Part shown: piece after piece, positions 6,480 through 15,026 of the stretch
Numbering within the stretch: the stretch's first letter is position 1
How the letters are laid out: each line of letters begins with the position of its first letter
Assembly (NCBI GenBank): GCA_021810625.1
Contig: JAJZIJ010000022.1
Coordinates: forward strand, 1 to 39,726
DNA length: 39,726 nucleotides
Direction of reading: 5' to 3'
From: Acidobacteriota bacterium
GTDB lineage: Bacteria; Acidobacteriota; Terriglobia; Terriglobales; Acidobacteriaceae
The notes under the pieces: generated by a model
Databases searched by the model: none
What the model was told of the DNA's origin: nothing
What the model saw: only the letters and a program-made list of their open reading frames with translations
Translations under genes and position numbers: made by a program

Positions 6480-9245
6480 TTAGAAGTGGACGTTGACGCT
6501 GCCGTAGGCCGTGACCGGAGCGCCGGGGTAAGCCGTCACGTAGTTGTAGGCGTATTGCGATCCAGCCGGAGCTGTTGATGAGGTGTTAAAGTAGCTGCCA
6601 GCGGATATATATTCAAACTCATTGTACCCAGTATTGAATACATTCAGCGCCATAAATTTAAAATCCAAGAGTTTGTAGGGAACCTCCGCGCCAAGGTTGA
6701 ACGTAGCGTAGGCTGGCATGGTTACAGTTTTGCTGGGTGCTGGACTCGTACAAGCCCCCGACACTTCGGCGCAGTTATCGAAGAGATGCTGGCTTCCAAT
6801 GAACTGGAACGAAGCAGTAGGCTCGAGGGTAAAACGCTTTGCAATATGCGTAGTATAAATGGCACCGACATTTAACGTGGAAGTCGGCACATAGGATACT
6901 GGGTAGCCGTTATAGTTCAAGCAACCAGCAACAGGTGTTCCATTGGGATTTGTACAGGTTGCCGCGCCATTTACGAAAAGTCCGCCCGTAACATAACTGC
7001 TATAGCTGGCAGCCTCGATGTTTGCATTGGCGAAGAGGTGTAGGTTCAGGATTGGGTCATCATCGGCAAAGATGTTGACGCCGTTATAGTTGGAAGTTCC
7101 ATTGGCATCATAGGTGTCGCCGTTGGCCAGAGTGGTGTCAATCTCCTGGTTGGCAAACTGCTGATGGTAGTAAGCCGCGCCGAAGATGAAATTGTTGCGG
7201 AAACCGCTTCCTTCGGTGTGTATCTTGAATCCACCTTGATAATAGGTTCCGCGCTCCAAGTGATAACTGACGGGATCGACGGCCTGAAACATTCCGCCGC
7301 CTCCGCCCAGCTCCGGCGTGCGCAACGCCTCGTAGAATCCGCCGTAAAGGTTCAGCCACGGGCGCACATTCACTGTAGCGTCCACGGATGGCTCAACCCC
7401 ACTGCGATTTTCGTTGGCGGCGGGACAGGCATCTTGCACGCCAACGTAGGCGGATGCTGAAGTTCCGGGGGCGGGATTAGACCCTGAAAATCCAGAGTTG
7501 GGGATGTACCGACAGTGCGTGCTCAGGGTTGTGGTGTAGTTTAGACCTGAGGTTTGCGGGGTTGGGTTGGGTGCAAGGTTAAAGTCCTGCTGCACGGCGC
7601 TGTAGAAGCCTGTGGCAAATCCAACGTAACGAATGCCAGGCGTGATGTGCAGCGATGAGATGGGGTGAATGTCATCCTGCAGAAAGAGGGAAAAGTCGTT
7701 GGTGTTGAAGTAGCTGGAACGGATATTGCCGCCCACGTTCGCGATCGTTTTGGAGCCACCCCACGCGGGTCCCCAGAAGTTATTTCGGCTGTTGTATAGA
7801 TCGTGAATAAAGTAGCCGCCACCACTGACCGTGTTCCAAGGAAGTCTTTTCGTGATAAGGAGCTTGTCTCCAATGGTGTCGGAGTATGGATTGTTGTATT
7901 CGTTCTGCTGCTGGTTGCCAGTCGATCCCGAAAGATCCTGATAGGCATCGTTGAGGCGATTGTGTAAGCGTGCGATGTGCATGTACCATGACGTGTTTTG
8001 CACGGTGGTGGTGGTGTCCAGCTTCACATTCTCCCGCCCGTAGATCAGCCCCATTTGGTTGACATCGTATTTGTTGTAGATGTTGTACGCCAAGGTACTG
8101 TACTCGCCCGATGTTGGCTGGCTGTACTGCTGGCTGCCCAGGGTACCATCCACCGTGATGTACGGGTTGGCTGCAATCGGGATCACCTGCGACCGATAGC
8201 CGCCAGCATAGGAGTAATAGCCTCCCAATTCCAAGCTGCTCCCCTGAAAGGTTTTCAGCGCCTTGGCCTGAACGGCCCAATCTTTACTGGGATTGGCAAA
8301 TCCATCCGGGGCCACGCGGAAGTCGTTGCCGCTTCCCGTGCCGCCGGAAACTACTGCCGACCAGCCGTGATATAGGCCAGTGCTGCCGCTGGCAACAACA
8401 TCTTTTTGCTGATAGCTACCGTATGTGGTGGTTACCGTTCCATGTAGCGTTGCGGTTGGTTGCAGCGGAGTGAACTCAATCGAGCCGCCGACATTGGTGT
8501 ACCAGCGATCCGTAGGATTGCCGGGGCCATAAGTAACGTTGGTATTTTGGATGAGGCCATTTTCCGGGAGGGTAGCTGACGGCCACAGATCTGTTCCAGG
8601 ATCGACGATGGGCACGCCATCAAACGTAACGCCCAGAGCGCCGCCGCCGGTGTACCCACCGTAGCCGCCCCAGCCTTGGTTCAATCCGTTGAGGGTAATG
8701 GTGTATTTGGTGGCACCTGTGTCGCCGTAGCCCGTGACGATGGCACCCGGAGCGGTGGAGATGACCTGCGCGCCACCGGCGACCGGGCCGACCATGTTCA
8801 TCTGTTGACGGTCAATTACGCGAACGGACTGGGCGGATTCAAAGACTTTTTCCTGTGAAGGCTGCGTGGTGACTCCATCCAGACCCCCATGCACCGTCAC
8901 CGTCTGCTGCGCAACCTGAACCAGCAGCTTGGCATCAGCGTCAACCATCTGACCGGAATGTAATTCCAGAGATTCGGAGAAGGCTTGAAATCCATCCTTG
9001 GTGATAATCAGCGTGTAGCCATCCGGGTTCGGGATGGAAATGCTGTAGCTTCCATTCTCTCCCGTCGTTGCTGTTATCATCTTTTGCGACATGGAGTTGG
9101 TCAGCGTTACCAGCGCGCCCGACACCACGTTTCCCTGTTCATTGGTGACGGTGCCCCGAACAATAGCCGGGCTGGCTGCGAACACAGATGCTCCACTGAC
9201 CAGGAAGAGGATGAAAGCGCCTGCAAGTTTCCAAAATTTGGACAT
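6480..9245 (-). CDS. TonB-dependent receptor with N-terminal carboxypeptidase-regulatory-like domain
   Basis: A 921-residue outer-membrane receptor, expected to bring oligosaccharides into the periplasm using TonB and the proton gradient. The start at 9245 (MSKFWKLAG) has GAGG seven bases upstream; an in-frame start 19 codons earlier does not. A signal peptide (residues ~1-24, VSGASVFAAS) is followed by a CarboxypepD_reg-like beta domain (VRGTVTNEQGNVVSGALVTL) at ~28-110 and a plug domain (VRVIDRQQM; LNGLNQGWGGYGGYTGGG; FDGVPIVDPG). The remaining ~600 residues are a beta-barrel rich in Y, N, G and T, ending in a terminal Phe (SVNVHF) as BAM substrates do. No SusD gene is adjacent, as usual in acidobacteria. 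It is the last gene of a minus-strand run of sugar-acid genes, so its cargo is probably the same glycan. Confidence 0.9.
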   Translation of the reverse strand: MSKFWKLAGAFILFLVSGASVFAASPAIVRGTVTNEQGNVVSGALVTLTNSMSQKMITATTGENGSYSISIPNPDGYTLIITKDGFQAFSESLELHSGQMVDADAKLLVQVAQQTVTVHGGLDGVTTQPSQEKVFESAQSVRVIDRQQMNMVGPVAGGAQVISTAPGAIVTGYGDTGATKYTITLNGLNQGWGGYGGYTGGGALGVTFDGVPIVDPGTDLWPSATLPENGLIQNTNVTYGPGNPTDRWYTNVGGSIEFTPLQPTATLHGTVTTTYGSYQQKDVVASGSTGLYHGWSAVVSGGTGSGNDFRVAPDGFANPSKDWAVQAKALKTFQGSSLELGGYYSYAGGYRSQVIPIAANPYITVDGTLGSQQYSQPTSGEYSTLAYNIYNKYDVNQMGLIYGRENVKLDTTTTVQNTSWYMHIARLHNRLNDAYQDLSGSTGNQQQNEYNNPYSDTIGDKLLITKRLPWNTVSGGGYFIHDLYNSRNNFWGPAWGGSKTIANVGGNIRSSYFNTNDFSLFLQDDIHPISSLHITPGIRYVGFATGFYSAVQQDFNLAPNPTPQTSGLNYTTTLSTHCRYIPNSGFSGSNPAPGTSASAYVGVQDACPAANENRSGVEPSVDATVNVRPWLNLYGGFYEALRTPELGGGGGMFQAVDPVSYHLERGTYYQGGFKIHTEGSGFRNNFIFGAAYYHQQFANQEIDTTLANGDTYDANGTSNYNGVNIFADDDPILNLHLFANANIEAASYSSYVTGGLFVNGAATCTNPNGTPVAGCLNYNGYPVSYVPTSTLNVGAIYTTHIAKRFTLEPTASFQFIGSQHLFDNCAEVSGACTSPAPSKTVTMPAYATFNLGAEVPYKLLDFKFMALNVFNTGYNEFEYISAGSYFNTSSTAPAGSQYAYNYVTAYPGAPVTAYGSVNVHF

Positions 9246-9370
9246 GTAAGACCTCGCCGAAAGATTATGTTGCGTGGGCATGCGCGGGTCTGCTTTGATC
9301 ATTGCCTCGGAATCATAGAGCGCAATGCGCAGCCGTGGCTTATCCCACGCATCATGGGAACAGGTGTATG

Positions 9371-9385
9371 TGTAAGCGCGTTAAA
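9371..9385. promoter_or_regulatory. Possible LacI-type operator upstream of the TonB-dependent receptor
   Basis: TGTAAGCGCGTTAAA is an imperfect palindrome with a central CG step. On the minus strand it reads TTAACGCGCTTACA, close to the AAnCGnTT-type core of LacI/GalR-family operators. It lies about 125 bases upstream of the receptor start. No regulator gene is in the window, and the match is by eye only. Confidence 0.3.
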
Positions 9386-9441
9386 TGCGGCGTGAATTTA
9401 GGGTGAGAGGAAGATGAAAGGAATGTTACCGGGGCAGGAGA

Positions 9442-9473
9442 ATCCGCCAATCCCGATTCTTTGAGTTGGCGGA
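9442..9473 (-). terminator. Hairpin downstream of the large UxaA-type subunit
   Basis: ATCCGCCAA (9442-9450) and TTGGCGGAT (9465-9473) form a perfect nine-base-pair stem with a 14-base loop, starting 10 bases after the stop of the minus-strand dehydratase gene. There is no T run after it, so it may be a weak terminator or a stabilising end. It would separate dehydratase from receptor expression. Confidence 0.5.
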
Positions 9474-9483
9474 TAGCCCGGTT

Positions 9484-10668
9484 CTACACATTTGCGCAGA
9501 GACTACTCTGGTGCTTGTAAGGGATGCAGTATTCCTGATGTCCAAGAATCTCCGCAGCGGTGCGCTTTCCGGCGGCTACGTCCAGGATCGTGTCGTATAT
9601 TTCCCGTCCCACCTCGGCCAGCGTCGCCTCGCCAGTAATGATGCGCCCCGCATTCACATCCATGTCGCCGCTCATTCGCGCATAGGTCTTGGGATTGCCG
9701 CACACTTTTAGAACCGGCGCGATCACGCTTCCAATCACGCTTCCGCGCCCGGTCGCAAAGACGACAAGATGCGCGCCACTGGAGATCAGGTCGAGAATTC
9801 CTTCCGAGTCATTGGGATTGCTGTATCCGAACAGAAACGGGGATGGGTCTGGCACAGAATCAAGCACGAACAGTCCCTTCCCTGAAGGTTTCTCCGCCAC
9901 CTTGATGACACCCGATATGTCCCGGCTCCCGCACTTCATAAAAGCGCCCATAGACTTTTCTTCGATGGTGCTCAGCCCGCCACTCTCATTTCCAGGAGCA
10001 ATCGAGAACTGGCCAACCTGTTGTGAAAAATGCTCTGCCTTTTCAATTGCCCTGGAAAGCTGCGCCGCAACGTCAGGGTTCTTCGCCCGTCGCGCAATGA
10101 TGTCCCTGCACCCCACCATCTCCAGTGTCTCTTCGATGATGGCCGTCGCCCCGGCATCGACAAGCAGGTCGAAGGCGTGGCCAATTGCGGGATTGGCCGC
10201 GATGCCCGATGTTCCGTCTGAGCCTCCGCATTCAGTGCCCACGATCAAATCCGACACACGAAGTTGCACGCGGGGCGCAGTCTCGATCTCCGCCAACATG
10301 CGCGCCACGATCTGGCGTCCCTGGGCAATGCTCGCTTCCGTTCCGCCCGCCTCCTGAATGCGAAGCACCTCCACCGGCCTGCCTGTGGCGCGGATGGCAT
10401 CAGCAAGCGCGCTTGCGTCTGTCCCCTCGCATCCCAGGCTCACCAGTAGAGCCGCGCTGACGTTGGCATGTGTGGCCAGCGCAACCATGAGCCGCGAGGC
10501 GTATTCGTTCTTATAGCAGCCTGGAAATCCCACAGACTGGACGCGAGGATCAATCTCCGCAATTCTCTGGGAGACGAAGGAGGAACACTCGACCGTGTGA
10601 ATGCAAATCACATAGTTGCGAATGCCGGGGACTCCCGTCGGACGAGCGTATCCCAAAATATGATCCAT
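9484..10668 (-). CDS. UxaA-family dehydratase, large (C-terminal) subunit
   Basis: A 394-residue cytoplasmic enzyme subunit of the altronate/galactarate dehydratase (UxaA/GarD) superfamily, which also includes sulfolactate sulfo-lyase SuyB. It covers only the catalytic C-terminal part: GYARPTGVPGIRNYV at the start, cysteines in HTVEC and LGCEGTD, and the signature GTECGGSDGTSGIAANPAIG. The family removes water from a sugar acid to give a 2-keto-3-deoxy acid. Its start codon overlaps the stop of the small subunit by one base (TAATG), with GGAGG upstream, so the two are translationally coupled. In the other copy in this window (17102-18769) the same two parts are fused. The sugar acid is not known; altronate, galactarate or a deoxysugar acid are all possible. 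Confidence 0.85.
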   Translation of the reverse strand: MDHILGYARPTGVPGIRNYVICIHTVECSSFVSQRIAEIDPRVQSVGFPGCYKNEYASRLMVALATHANVSAALLVSLGCEGTDASALADAIRATGRPVEVLRIQEAGGTEASIAQGRQIVARMLAEIETAPRVQLRVSDLIVGTECGGSDGTSGIAANPAIGHAFDLLVDAGATAIIEETLEMVGCRDIIARRAKNPDVAAQLSRAIEKAEHFSQQVGQFSIAPGNESGGLSTIEEKSMGAFMKCGSRDISGVIKVAEKPSGKGLFVLDSVPDPSPFLFGYSNPNDSEGILDLISSGAHLVVFATGRGSVIGSVIAPVLKVCGNPKTYARMSGDMDVNAGRIITGEATLAEVGREIYDTILDVAAGKRTAAEILGHQEYCIPYKHQSSLCANV

Positions 10669-10970
10669 TACTTCGCCTCCTTTTTCTCTGCGTAATACGA
10701 GCCAACATTATGGGTGTGTACCCACTCGCCCGCAGCCACCGGGGCTGTCGCAAAGCCAACGGGGATGCCATACTTCAGAATGGCCTCCCCGGCGGCAATG
10801 GGTCGCATAGCCAGCTTGTGGGCAAACTGTATCCCCTGCTGGGCGGTCAAACGCAACGGTGTCTCCGCGCCAAGGACGGCAACGACAGACTTCGTTGCAA
10901 TGTCATCCAGCGCCACAGCAACGTTGTCTTTTGGATGCAATAGCAAAACCCGCGCCACGTTTTCCTCCAT
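10668..10970 (-). CDS. UxaA-family dehydratase, small subunit (SAF domain)
   Basis: A 100-residue protein that corresponds to the N-terminal SAF domain of UxaA/GarD and to the small subunit of split members such as SuyA. It opens with RVLLLHPKDNVAVAL and ends with YGIPVGFATAPVAAGEWVHTHNV, the family's conserved loop with two His residues that helps form the active site with the large subunit. The ATG at 10970 is chosen because AGGA lies nine bases upstream; an in-frame GTG at 11009 would add 13 residues. Its stop overlaps the large-subunit start. A copy of the dispersed repeat (11028-11147) separates it from the next upstream gene. Confidence 0.83.
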   Translation of the reverse strand: MEENVARVLLLHPKDNVAVALDDIATKSVVAVLGAETPLRLTAQQGIQFAHKLAMRPIAAGEAILKYGIPVGFATAPVAAGEWVHTHNVGSYYAEKKEAK

Positions 10971-11027
10971 CTGATCGAATCCTAATTCCCTGCCGCCCGC
11001 CTCAGCCACAAATTAGAGAACTCCGGC

Positions 11028-11147
11028 ACAAGTCCTTCTTGAGAAGTCGCATTCCCTCAGGGGCTGAAGCCCGCGTTGACTTGACTGCGTTTACGGCGCG
11101 GCTGAAGCCGCGCCCCTTCAAAACGCAAACCTGCTCAGAGATTCTTT
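11028..11147 (+). repeat. Dispersed REP-like repeat, copy 1
   Basis: About 120 bases present again, inverted, at 39271-39390. The 77-base core from CCCTCAGGGGCTGAAGCCC to ACGCAAAC differs at six positions between copies. It holds two hairpins, GGGGCTGAAGCCC and GGCGCGGCTGAAGCCGCGCC. Copy 1 fills the gap between the TIM-barrel gene, whose stop it touches, and the small dehydratase subunit. It has no coding potential and looks like a non-autonomous, REP/BIME-like element. Confidence 0.85.
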
Positions 11148-12039
11148 ACATGCTATGCTTCCGTTCCATTTCCTTCAGAAACACCAAGGACTCCCGATAC
11201 TGCTCTTCCAGATCAGGAACCATGAGGACATCGACAGCAAAGTACCCGGAGTATCCATGCTTCTTCAACGCCTGAAAGAGTCCATCCCAGTCCACGGTTC
11301 CACGACCCGGTGCCAGGTGTTCATTGGTCTTTCCGTCATTGTCCGCCACATGGACGGAGAAGATGCGCTTGCCCAGCTTTTCCACGCTGAGGGGAAGAAT
11401 TTCCTTCTGAGCATACAGATGCGCCGCGTCGAGCACCGCGCCAAAGCTCTTATGCGGCACCGCGTCGATCATGCGCAGAAGGGAATCCGTGTTGCTCAAC
11501 ATTTCTCCAACCCGCGGCTCAATGCAAAAGAGCAGGCCCGCTTTCCCCGCCTCTTCCGCGCAGAAGCTGCAACTTTCAACCAGCACATCCCACTGGCGAT
11601 CCCAACGAAAGGCAGGATCCACTTCCACCGCGAAATGGCCGCCGTAATTCATGGCTTTTTTGTAGGGAACGTCTCCGCGAAACTTGAGCGGCGGAGGGAA
11701 GCTGTCTCCCAGGAGGGTCGAGCATCCAAAGAAAGATGCGATCTCAATGGCGCGTTTGTACAGATCGCGGGCCTCGGCGCGCAGCGCGGAATCCATGCTG
11801 GCTAAATTCGGCAGAATGGGGGAGAAGTTGTTGATGTACAGTCCTTCCTGATCGCAAACAGCCTTCAGTTCCTTGCGGACGGCGTAGACCGCGAGAAGGT
11901 TGTCTTTGCCCAGGCCTTCAATCTCCATGCTGTCAAAACCCAAGGCTTTTGTTTCCCGCAAACCTTTGATGATGTCCGGTACCGATGGCGGATAGCCATA
12001 TTTGGTAATGACGTAGCCCCACGTACTTCCAATCTTCAC
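11146..12039 (-). CDS. Sugar phosphate isomerase/epimerase-like TIM-barrel protein
   Basis: A 297-residue protein of the xylose-isomerase-like TIM-barrel (AP endonuclease family 2) superfamily. Typical elements are the first strand MKIGSTWGY, GFDSMEIEGLG, the metal-ligand Glu in CIEPRVGEM, DAAHLYAQ, HVADNDGK and HLAPGRGTVDWDGLFQAL with FAVDV at the end. Members bind a divalent metal and interconvert keto/aldo sugars or epimers, or act as keto-sugar dehydratases. The GTG at 12039 is chosen because GGAGG lies eight bases upstream, and because the family starts at this strand; an ATG 15 bases earlier and a TTG at 12084 lack such a site. It sits in a minus-strand run between the SGNH hydrolase and the split dehydratase, so it may supply an isomerisation step for the sugar acid, but the substrate is unknown. 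Confidence 0.75.
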   Translation of the reverse strand: MKIGSTWGYVITKYGYPPSVPDIIKGLRETKALGFDSMEIEGLGKDNLLAVYAVRKELKAVCDQEGLYINNFSPILPNLASMDSALRAEARDLYKRAIEIASFFGCSTLLGDSFPPPLKFRGDVPYKKAMNYGGHFAVEVDPAFRWDRQWDVLVESCSFCAEEAGKAGLLFCIEPRVGEMLSNTDSLLRMIDAVPHKSFGAVLDAAHLYAQKEILPLSVEKLGKRIFSVHVADNDGKTNEHLAPGRGTVDWDGLFQALKKHGYSGYFAVDVLMVPDLEEQYRESLVFLKEMERKHSM

Positions 12040-12104
12040 GACGACGACCTCCATTGGCGGTTGAGAGTTGAGAAATACCAACAAAGAAAGCTAATAAAAG
12101 CTTT

Positions 12105-12116
12105 TAGTGGTTCTTT
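12105..12116. promoter_or_regulatory. Short AT-rich palindrome upstream of the TIM-barrel gene
   Basis: TAAAAGCTTTTA is a perfect 12-base palindrome in the 172-base gap between the SGNH hydrolase stop and the TIM-barrel start. It could be an operator or a weak hairpin. Nothing else in this gap was recognised. Confidence 0.2.
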
Positions 12117-12211
12117 TAGTACATCATTGTCCGCCGTGTTTACGCAAATAAAAAGAAAGCCGCCCAAGGTTGAGACGCATAGCCTCAGGAATTCCTGGGG
12201 CGAAATCCACG

Positions 12212-13453
12212 CTATTGGAAGAGCTTCAGATCAATGGCATCGCTCATGGCCTGGTATCCGGCATCACTCGGATGCAGGTGGTCTCCGTGGTCATACCGGG
12301 GCAGGAATTGTTTTGGATTGTGAGGATCGCGCACGGCTGCATCGAAGTCGATCACGCCGTCAAAAACTCCGCTGGTACGAATCCACTGATTGACCTCTTC
12401 GCGGATGGCTTCTCCTTTTTCGGAGTAATAATCCGCTCCTTCATAAGGCGTTATCGTCGCGCCATACACTTTGATTCCAGCGTTGCGCGCGCGACCTGCC
12501 ATTTGAGCAAGGGCCAATTCCAGTTGCTGCGCGGTGATCTTGAAAACGGGCCTTCCGACAAGATGCCCAATGTCGTTGATCCCTTCCAGAACGATCAGAT
12601 ATTTGATGCCGCTCTGCGACAGCACGTCCCGATCAAAACGAGAGAGCGCGTTTGGCCCATACCCCTGGCTCAAGACGCGATTGGCTCCAATCCCTTCGTT
12701 CAGAACCGACACCTGGGCCGTTTCCTTTTGTCCTTGTAGTCGTTTGGCAAGAAAATCCGTCCATCGATGATTTTCATTCAGCGCGGAATAGGCTCCATCC
12801 GTGATGGAATCTCCTATCGCAACGATGGCCCCAGCGTGGGGGGCGCTGGCAACAACATCCACGCCATCGAAGAAATACCAGGATTCAAGCTTTGTCGCTC
12901 CCGCCAGAGTTGGCGAGGCTACAGCATTGCCCTGAACAAGATAATTTTCTTGGAAGGCGGCGTCGTGAAAGGTTCCGTTGCGGATGTATTGCGTAGGAAG
13001 ATAGAAGCTAACAGCAACGTTGGAAAGGGCCGGAACATTCAGTTCCACCGGATCGCTGAGCAGAATGGCCCCAGCAGGAATTTGGACGCTCGTCGCGCCA
13101 CCAAAGGTGAGTGGCCTGTCTGTTCCCGGTTGAATCGCGCCTCCTCCGGCGCTGAGGGCAATATGCGCCGCAGAAATTGTGAGCGAGGACACGCCAAATT
13201 CATTCGTCAGCCGAACACGTACCTGATCTCCGCCTACGGAGACGTGCGCGATTTCGCGCAGCGTGACATCACAAAACGCGCGCTGATCGTCCACGTTTGG
13301 AGTCATGGGTGCAGTTGCCCACGTTCCAATCCAGTGAGGCTGCTGCGGCTGCGTGGTTTGCTGCGCTCCGGCTGCGTTGTGGAAAGCGGATGCGGCCAAG
13401 ATCAGTAGCAGTGCCGCCATCGTCCGGCATGGATTGTTCTGTGGTGTTTTCAT
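12212..13453 (-). CDS. Secreted SGNH/GDSL hydrolase (esterase-like)
   Basis: A 413-residue exported hydrolase. A signal peptide spans residues 1-30 (hydrophobic core LLLILAASAF, cut near AGAQ). Residues ~40-200 form a beta-rich N-terminal part. The C-terminal SGNH domain has all four blocks: nucleophile Ser216 in GDSITDG, oxyanion Asn258 in GIGANRVL, Asn293 in EGINDIG, and Asp391/His394 in DHLHP. The order and spacing match the XynE-like group of SGNH esterases, which in gut and soil bacteria remove acyl groups from plant glycans; deacetylation is therefore likely but not proven. It follows the APC permease by 18 bases on the same strand, so the two are probably co-transcribed. The next gene starts 172 bases downstream. 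Confidence 0.85.
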   Translation of the reverse strand: MKTPQNNPCRTMAALLLILAASAFHNAAGAQQTTQPQQPHWIGTWATAPMTPNVDDQRAFCDVTLREIAHVSVGGDQVRVRLTNEFGVSSLTISAAHIALSAGGGAIQPGTDRPLTFGGATSVQIPAGAILLSDPVELNVPALSNVAVSFYLPTQYIRNGTFHDAAFQENYLVQGNAVASPTLAGATKLESWYFFDGVDVVASAPHAGAIVAIGDSITDGAYSALNENHRWTDFLAKRLQGQKETAQVSVLNEGIGANRVLSQGYGPNALSRFDRDVLSQSGIKYLIVLEGINDIGHLVGRPVFKITAQQLELALAQMAGRARNAGIKVYGATITPYEGADYYSEKGEAIREEVNQWIRTSGVFDGVIDFDAAVRDPHNPKQFLPRYDHGDHLHPSDAGYQAMSDAIDLKLFQ

Positions 13454-13471
13454 GGTTCTTCAATCATCCTT

Positions 13472-14854
13472 TTAATCTTCAGCGGGAATATCGAAATTGA
13501 CCAGCCTGGCTTGAAATCCGCGTGTCTTAATTGCCCCGTAGAGAATACCGGCGGTCATCCAAACCGAACCAAGCAGCAATGCCGTATGACTGAGATTCAG
13601 CCATATAAATCCGCAGATAGAAAATCCCAGAAATGGAATGAGAAAATTTCCAAGCGTCCTCTTCTCCGCGCGCAGCCAATAGCGAACGAAGGCCGCAGCA
13701 TTCACGCCCATGAAGGCAATGAATGCTCCGAAATTGACTGCCTGCGCGCCGATTTCATAAGCGCCGCCGCCCAACTGTTTCGCAAAAAACTCCAGGATTC
13801 CCGCGCCCAGCAGCGCAAAAACACCCACGGCAATGATGTTGTTTCGTGGAATCCTGCTTTTCGGCTCGATCACGCCAAAGAAGGATTTTGGTAGCGCATC
13901 GCTGCGCCCCATTCCATAGAGCAGGCGGCCTGCCGCCAACTGCGCGCCCATGCCAGAGCCAGCATTGGCAACGAGGAGCGTAAAGTTAACCAACTGGAAC
14001 AGAATCACCCCGCCCGCCTTTTGGGAAACCATAGCAAAGGCCGACTCCACCTGGCTGCTGAGAAACGGCTTGGCTCCCCAAACCAATTGCGCCGCGTACA
14101 CTTCCAACCCAGAAAGCAGGCCGGTAATCAGGCAGACGAGCACGGTGGCCAGAAGAATGTTGCGTCGTGGATTCTCCGCCTCTTCTGACAGGGTTGAAAT
14201 TCCATCAAAGCCGATGTACGTAAGAACCGCGACCGAAGTTCCGGCAAACAGGCGCGAGGTCTTAAAGGTTTGTGGATTGTAAAACGGATCCGTGTAGAAG
14301 GCGGCCCCATAATGGTGCATACCCCACACAAACCTGACGACTGCGCCAAGAAAGATGAGCACCACGACCACCATTGCCGCGCACATGGTTTCGTTGATGC
14401 GAGCCGATGCTTTGATGCCCCGCAGATTCCCCCAGGTAAAGAGCGCGGCAAAGATCAAAATCCATGCGTAATAGGGCAATACGGGAAGAATGTTCATGGC
14501 CGCTTTTGCGGCGAAGGCCGTACAGATCAGCGGATTCAGGATGTAATCCATCACCATGCTCCAACCGGTGATGTATCCCAGGGCCGGATGGATTTCCTGT
14601 CCAACGTAGGTATAGGCCGATCCCGCGCTGGGATAGATGCGCGCCATTTTCCCATAGCTGACGGCGGTAAAGAGCATCGCGACCATCGCGATCATAATGG
14701 TCGTGACAACGTGGCCATGCGCCTTGTTACTGATGACGCCATAAATTCCCATCGGGGCCGTTGGCTGGATGATGACCATCCCGATAATAATCAGGTTCCA
14801 CAGGCTGAGCGTGCGGTTTAGCCGTGGAGCTGCCCCACTGGTTGTTGATGCCAT
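13472..14854 (-). CDS. APC-family amino acid permease
   Basis: A 460-residue inner-membrane transporter of the amino acid-polyamine-organocation superfamily with about 12 hydrophobic segments. Family hallmarks are the unwound TM1 (IQPTAPMGIYG), the helix 2 motif SYGKMARIYPSAGSAYTYVG, and YIGFDGISTLSEEAENP in the TM6 region. The ATG at 14854 has GGAG seven bases upstream. It is the first gene of the long minus-strand run and is transcribed away from the hemerythrin gene, with a dyad-symmetric sequence between them. An amino acid permease is unexpected in a sugar-acid locus; it might carry an amino acid, an amine or a related acid. The substrate cannot be assigned. Confidence 0.85.
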   Translation of the reverse strand: MASTTSGAAPRLNRTLSLWNLIIIGMVIIQPTAPMGIYGVISNKAHGHVVTTIMIAMVAMLFTAVSYGKMARIYPSAGSAYTYVGQEIHPALGYITGWSMVMDYILNPLICTAFAAKAAMNILPVLPYYAWILIFAALFTWGNLRGIKASARINETMCAAMVVVVLIFLGAVVRFVWGMHHYGAAFYTDPFYNPQTFKTSRLFAGTSVAVLTYIGFDGISTLSEEAENPRRNILLATVLVCLITGLLSGLEVYAAQLVWGAKPFLSSQVESAFAMVSQKAGGVILFQLVNFTLLVANAGSGMGAQLAAGRLLYGMGRSDALPKSFFGVIEPKSRIPRNNIIAVGVFALLGAGILEFFAKQLGGGAYEIGAQAVNFGAFIAFMGVNAAAFVRYWLRAEKRTLGNFLIPFLGFSICGFIWLNLSHTALLLGSVWMTAGILYGAIKTRGFQARLVNFDIPAED

Positions 14855-14905
14855 CGAATACTCCGGGGAAAGTGAATGCTTTCGATTCGCTTCCGATTTT
14901 CTTCT

Positions 14906-14930
14906 AGTATTCTAGGTATTCTAATATACT
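14906..14930. promoter_or_regulatory. Dyad-symmetric operator candidate between APC permease and hemerythrin genes
   Basis: Left arm AGTATTCTAG and right arm CTAATATACT are reverse complements at eight of ten positions, separated by five bases. The left part also holds a direct repeat TATTCTA, nine bases apart. It lies 52 bases upstream of the permease start and about 97 bases upstream of the hemerythrin start, a suitable place to control both. The size and symmetry suit a GntR-type dimer, but no regulator gene lies nearby. Confidence 0.4.
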
Positions 14931-15026
14931 GGCGCGCCAGGCACGTATCCGACGTGGAGCACACGTCCCGTCGCCGTGGTTTGTGTGGCTGTGTATCAGG
15001 CGAATGTAGAGGAACAGGGATCGTTC

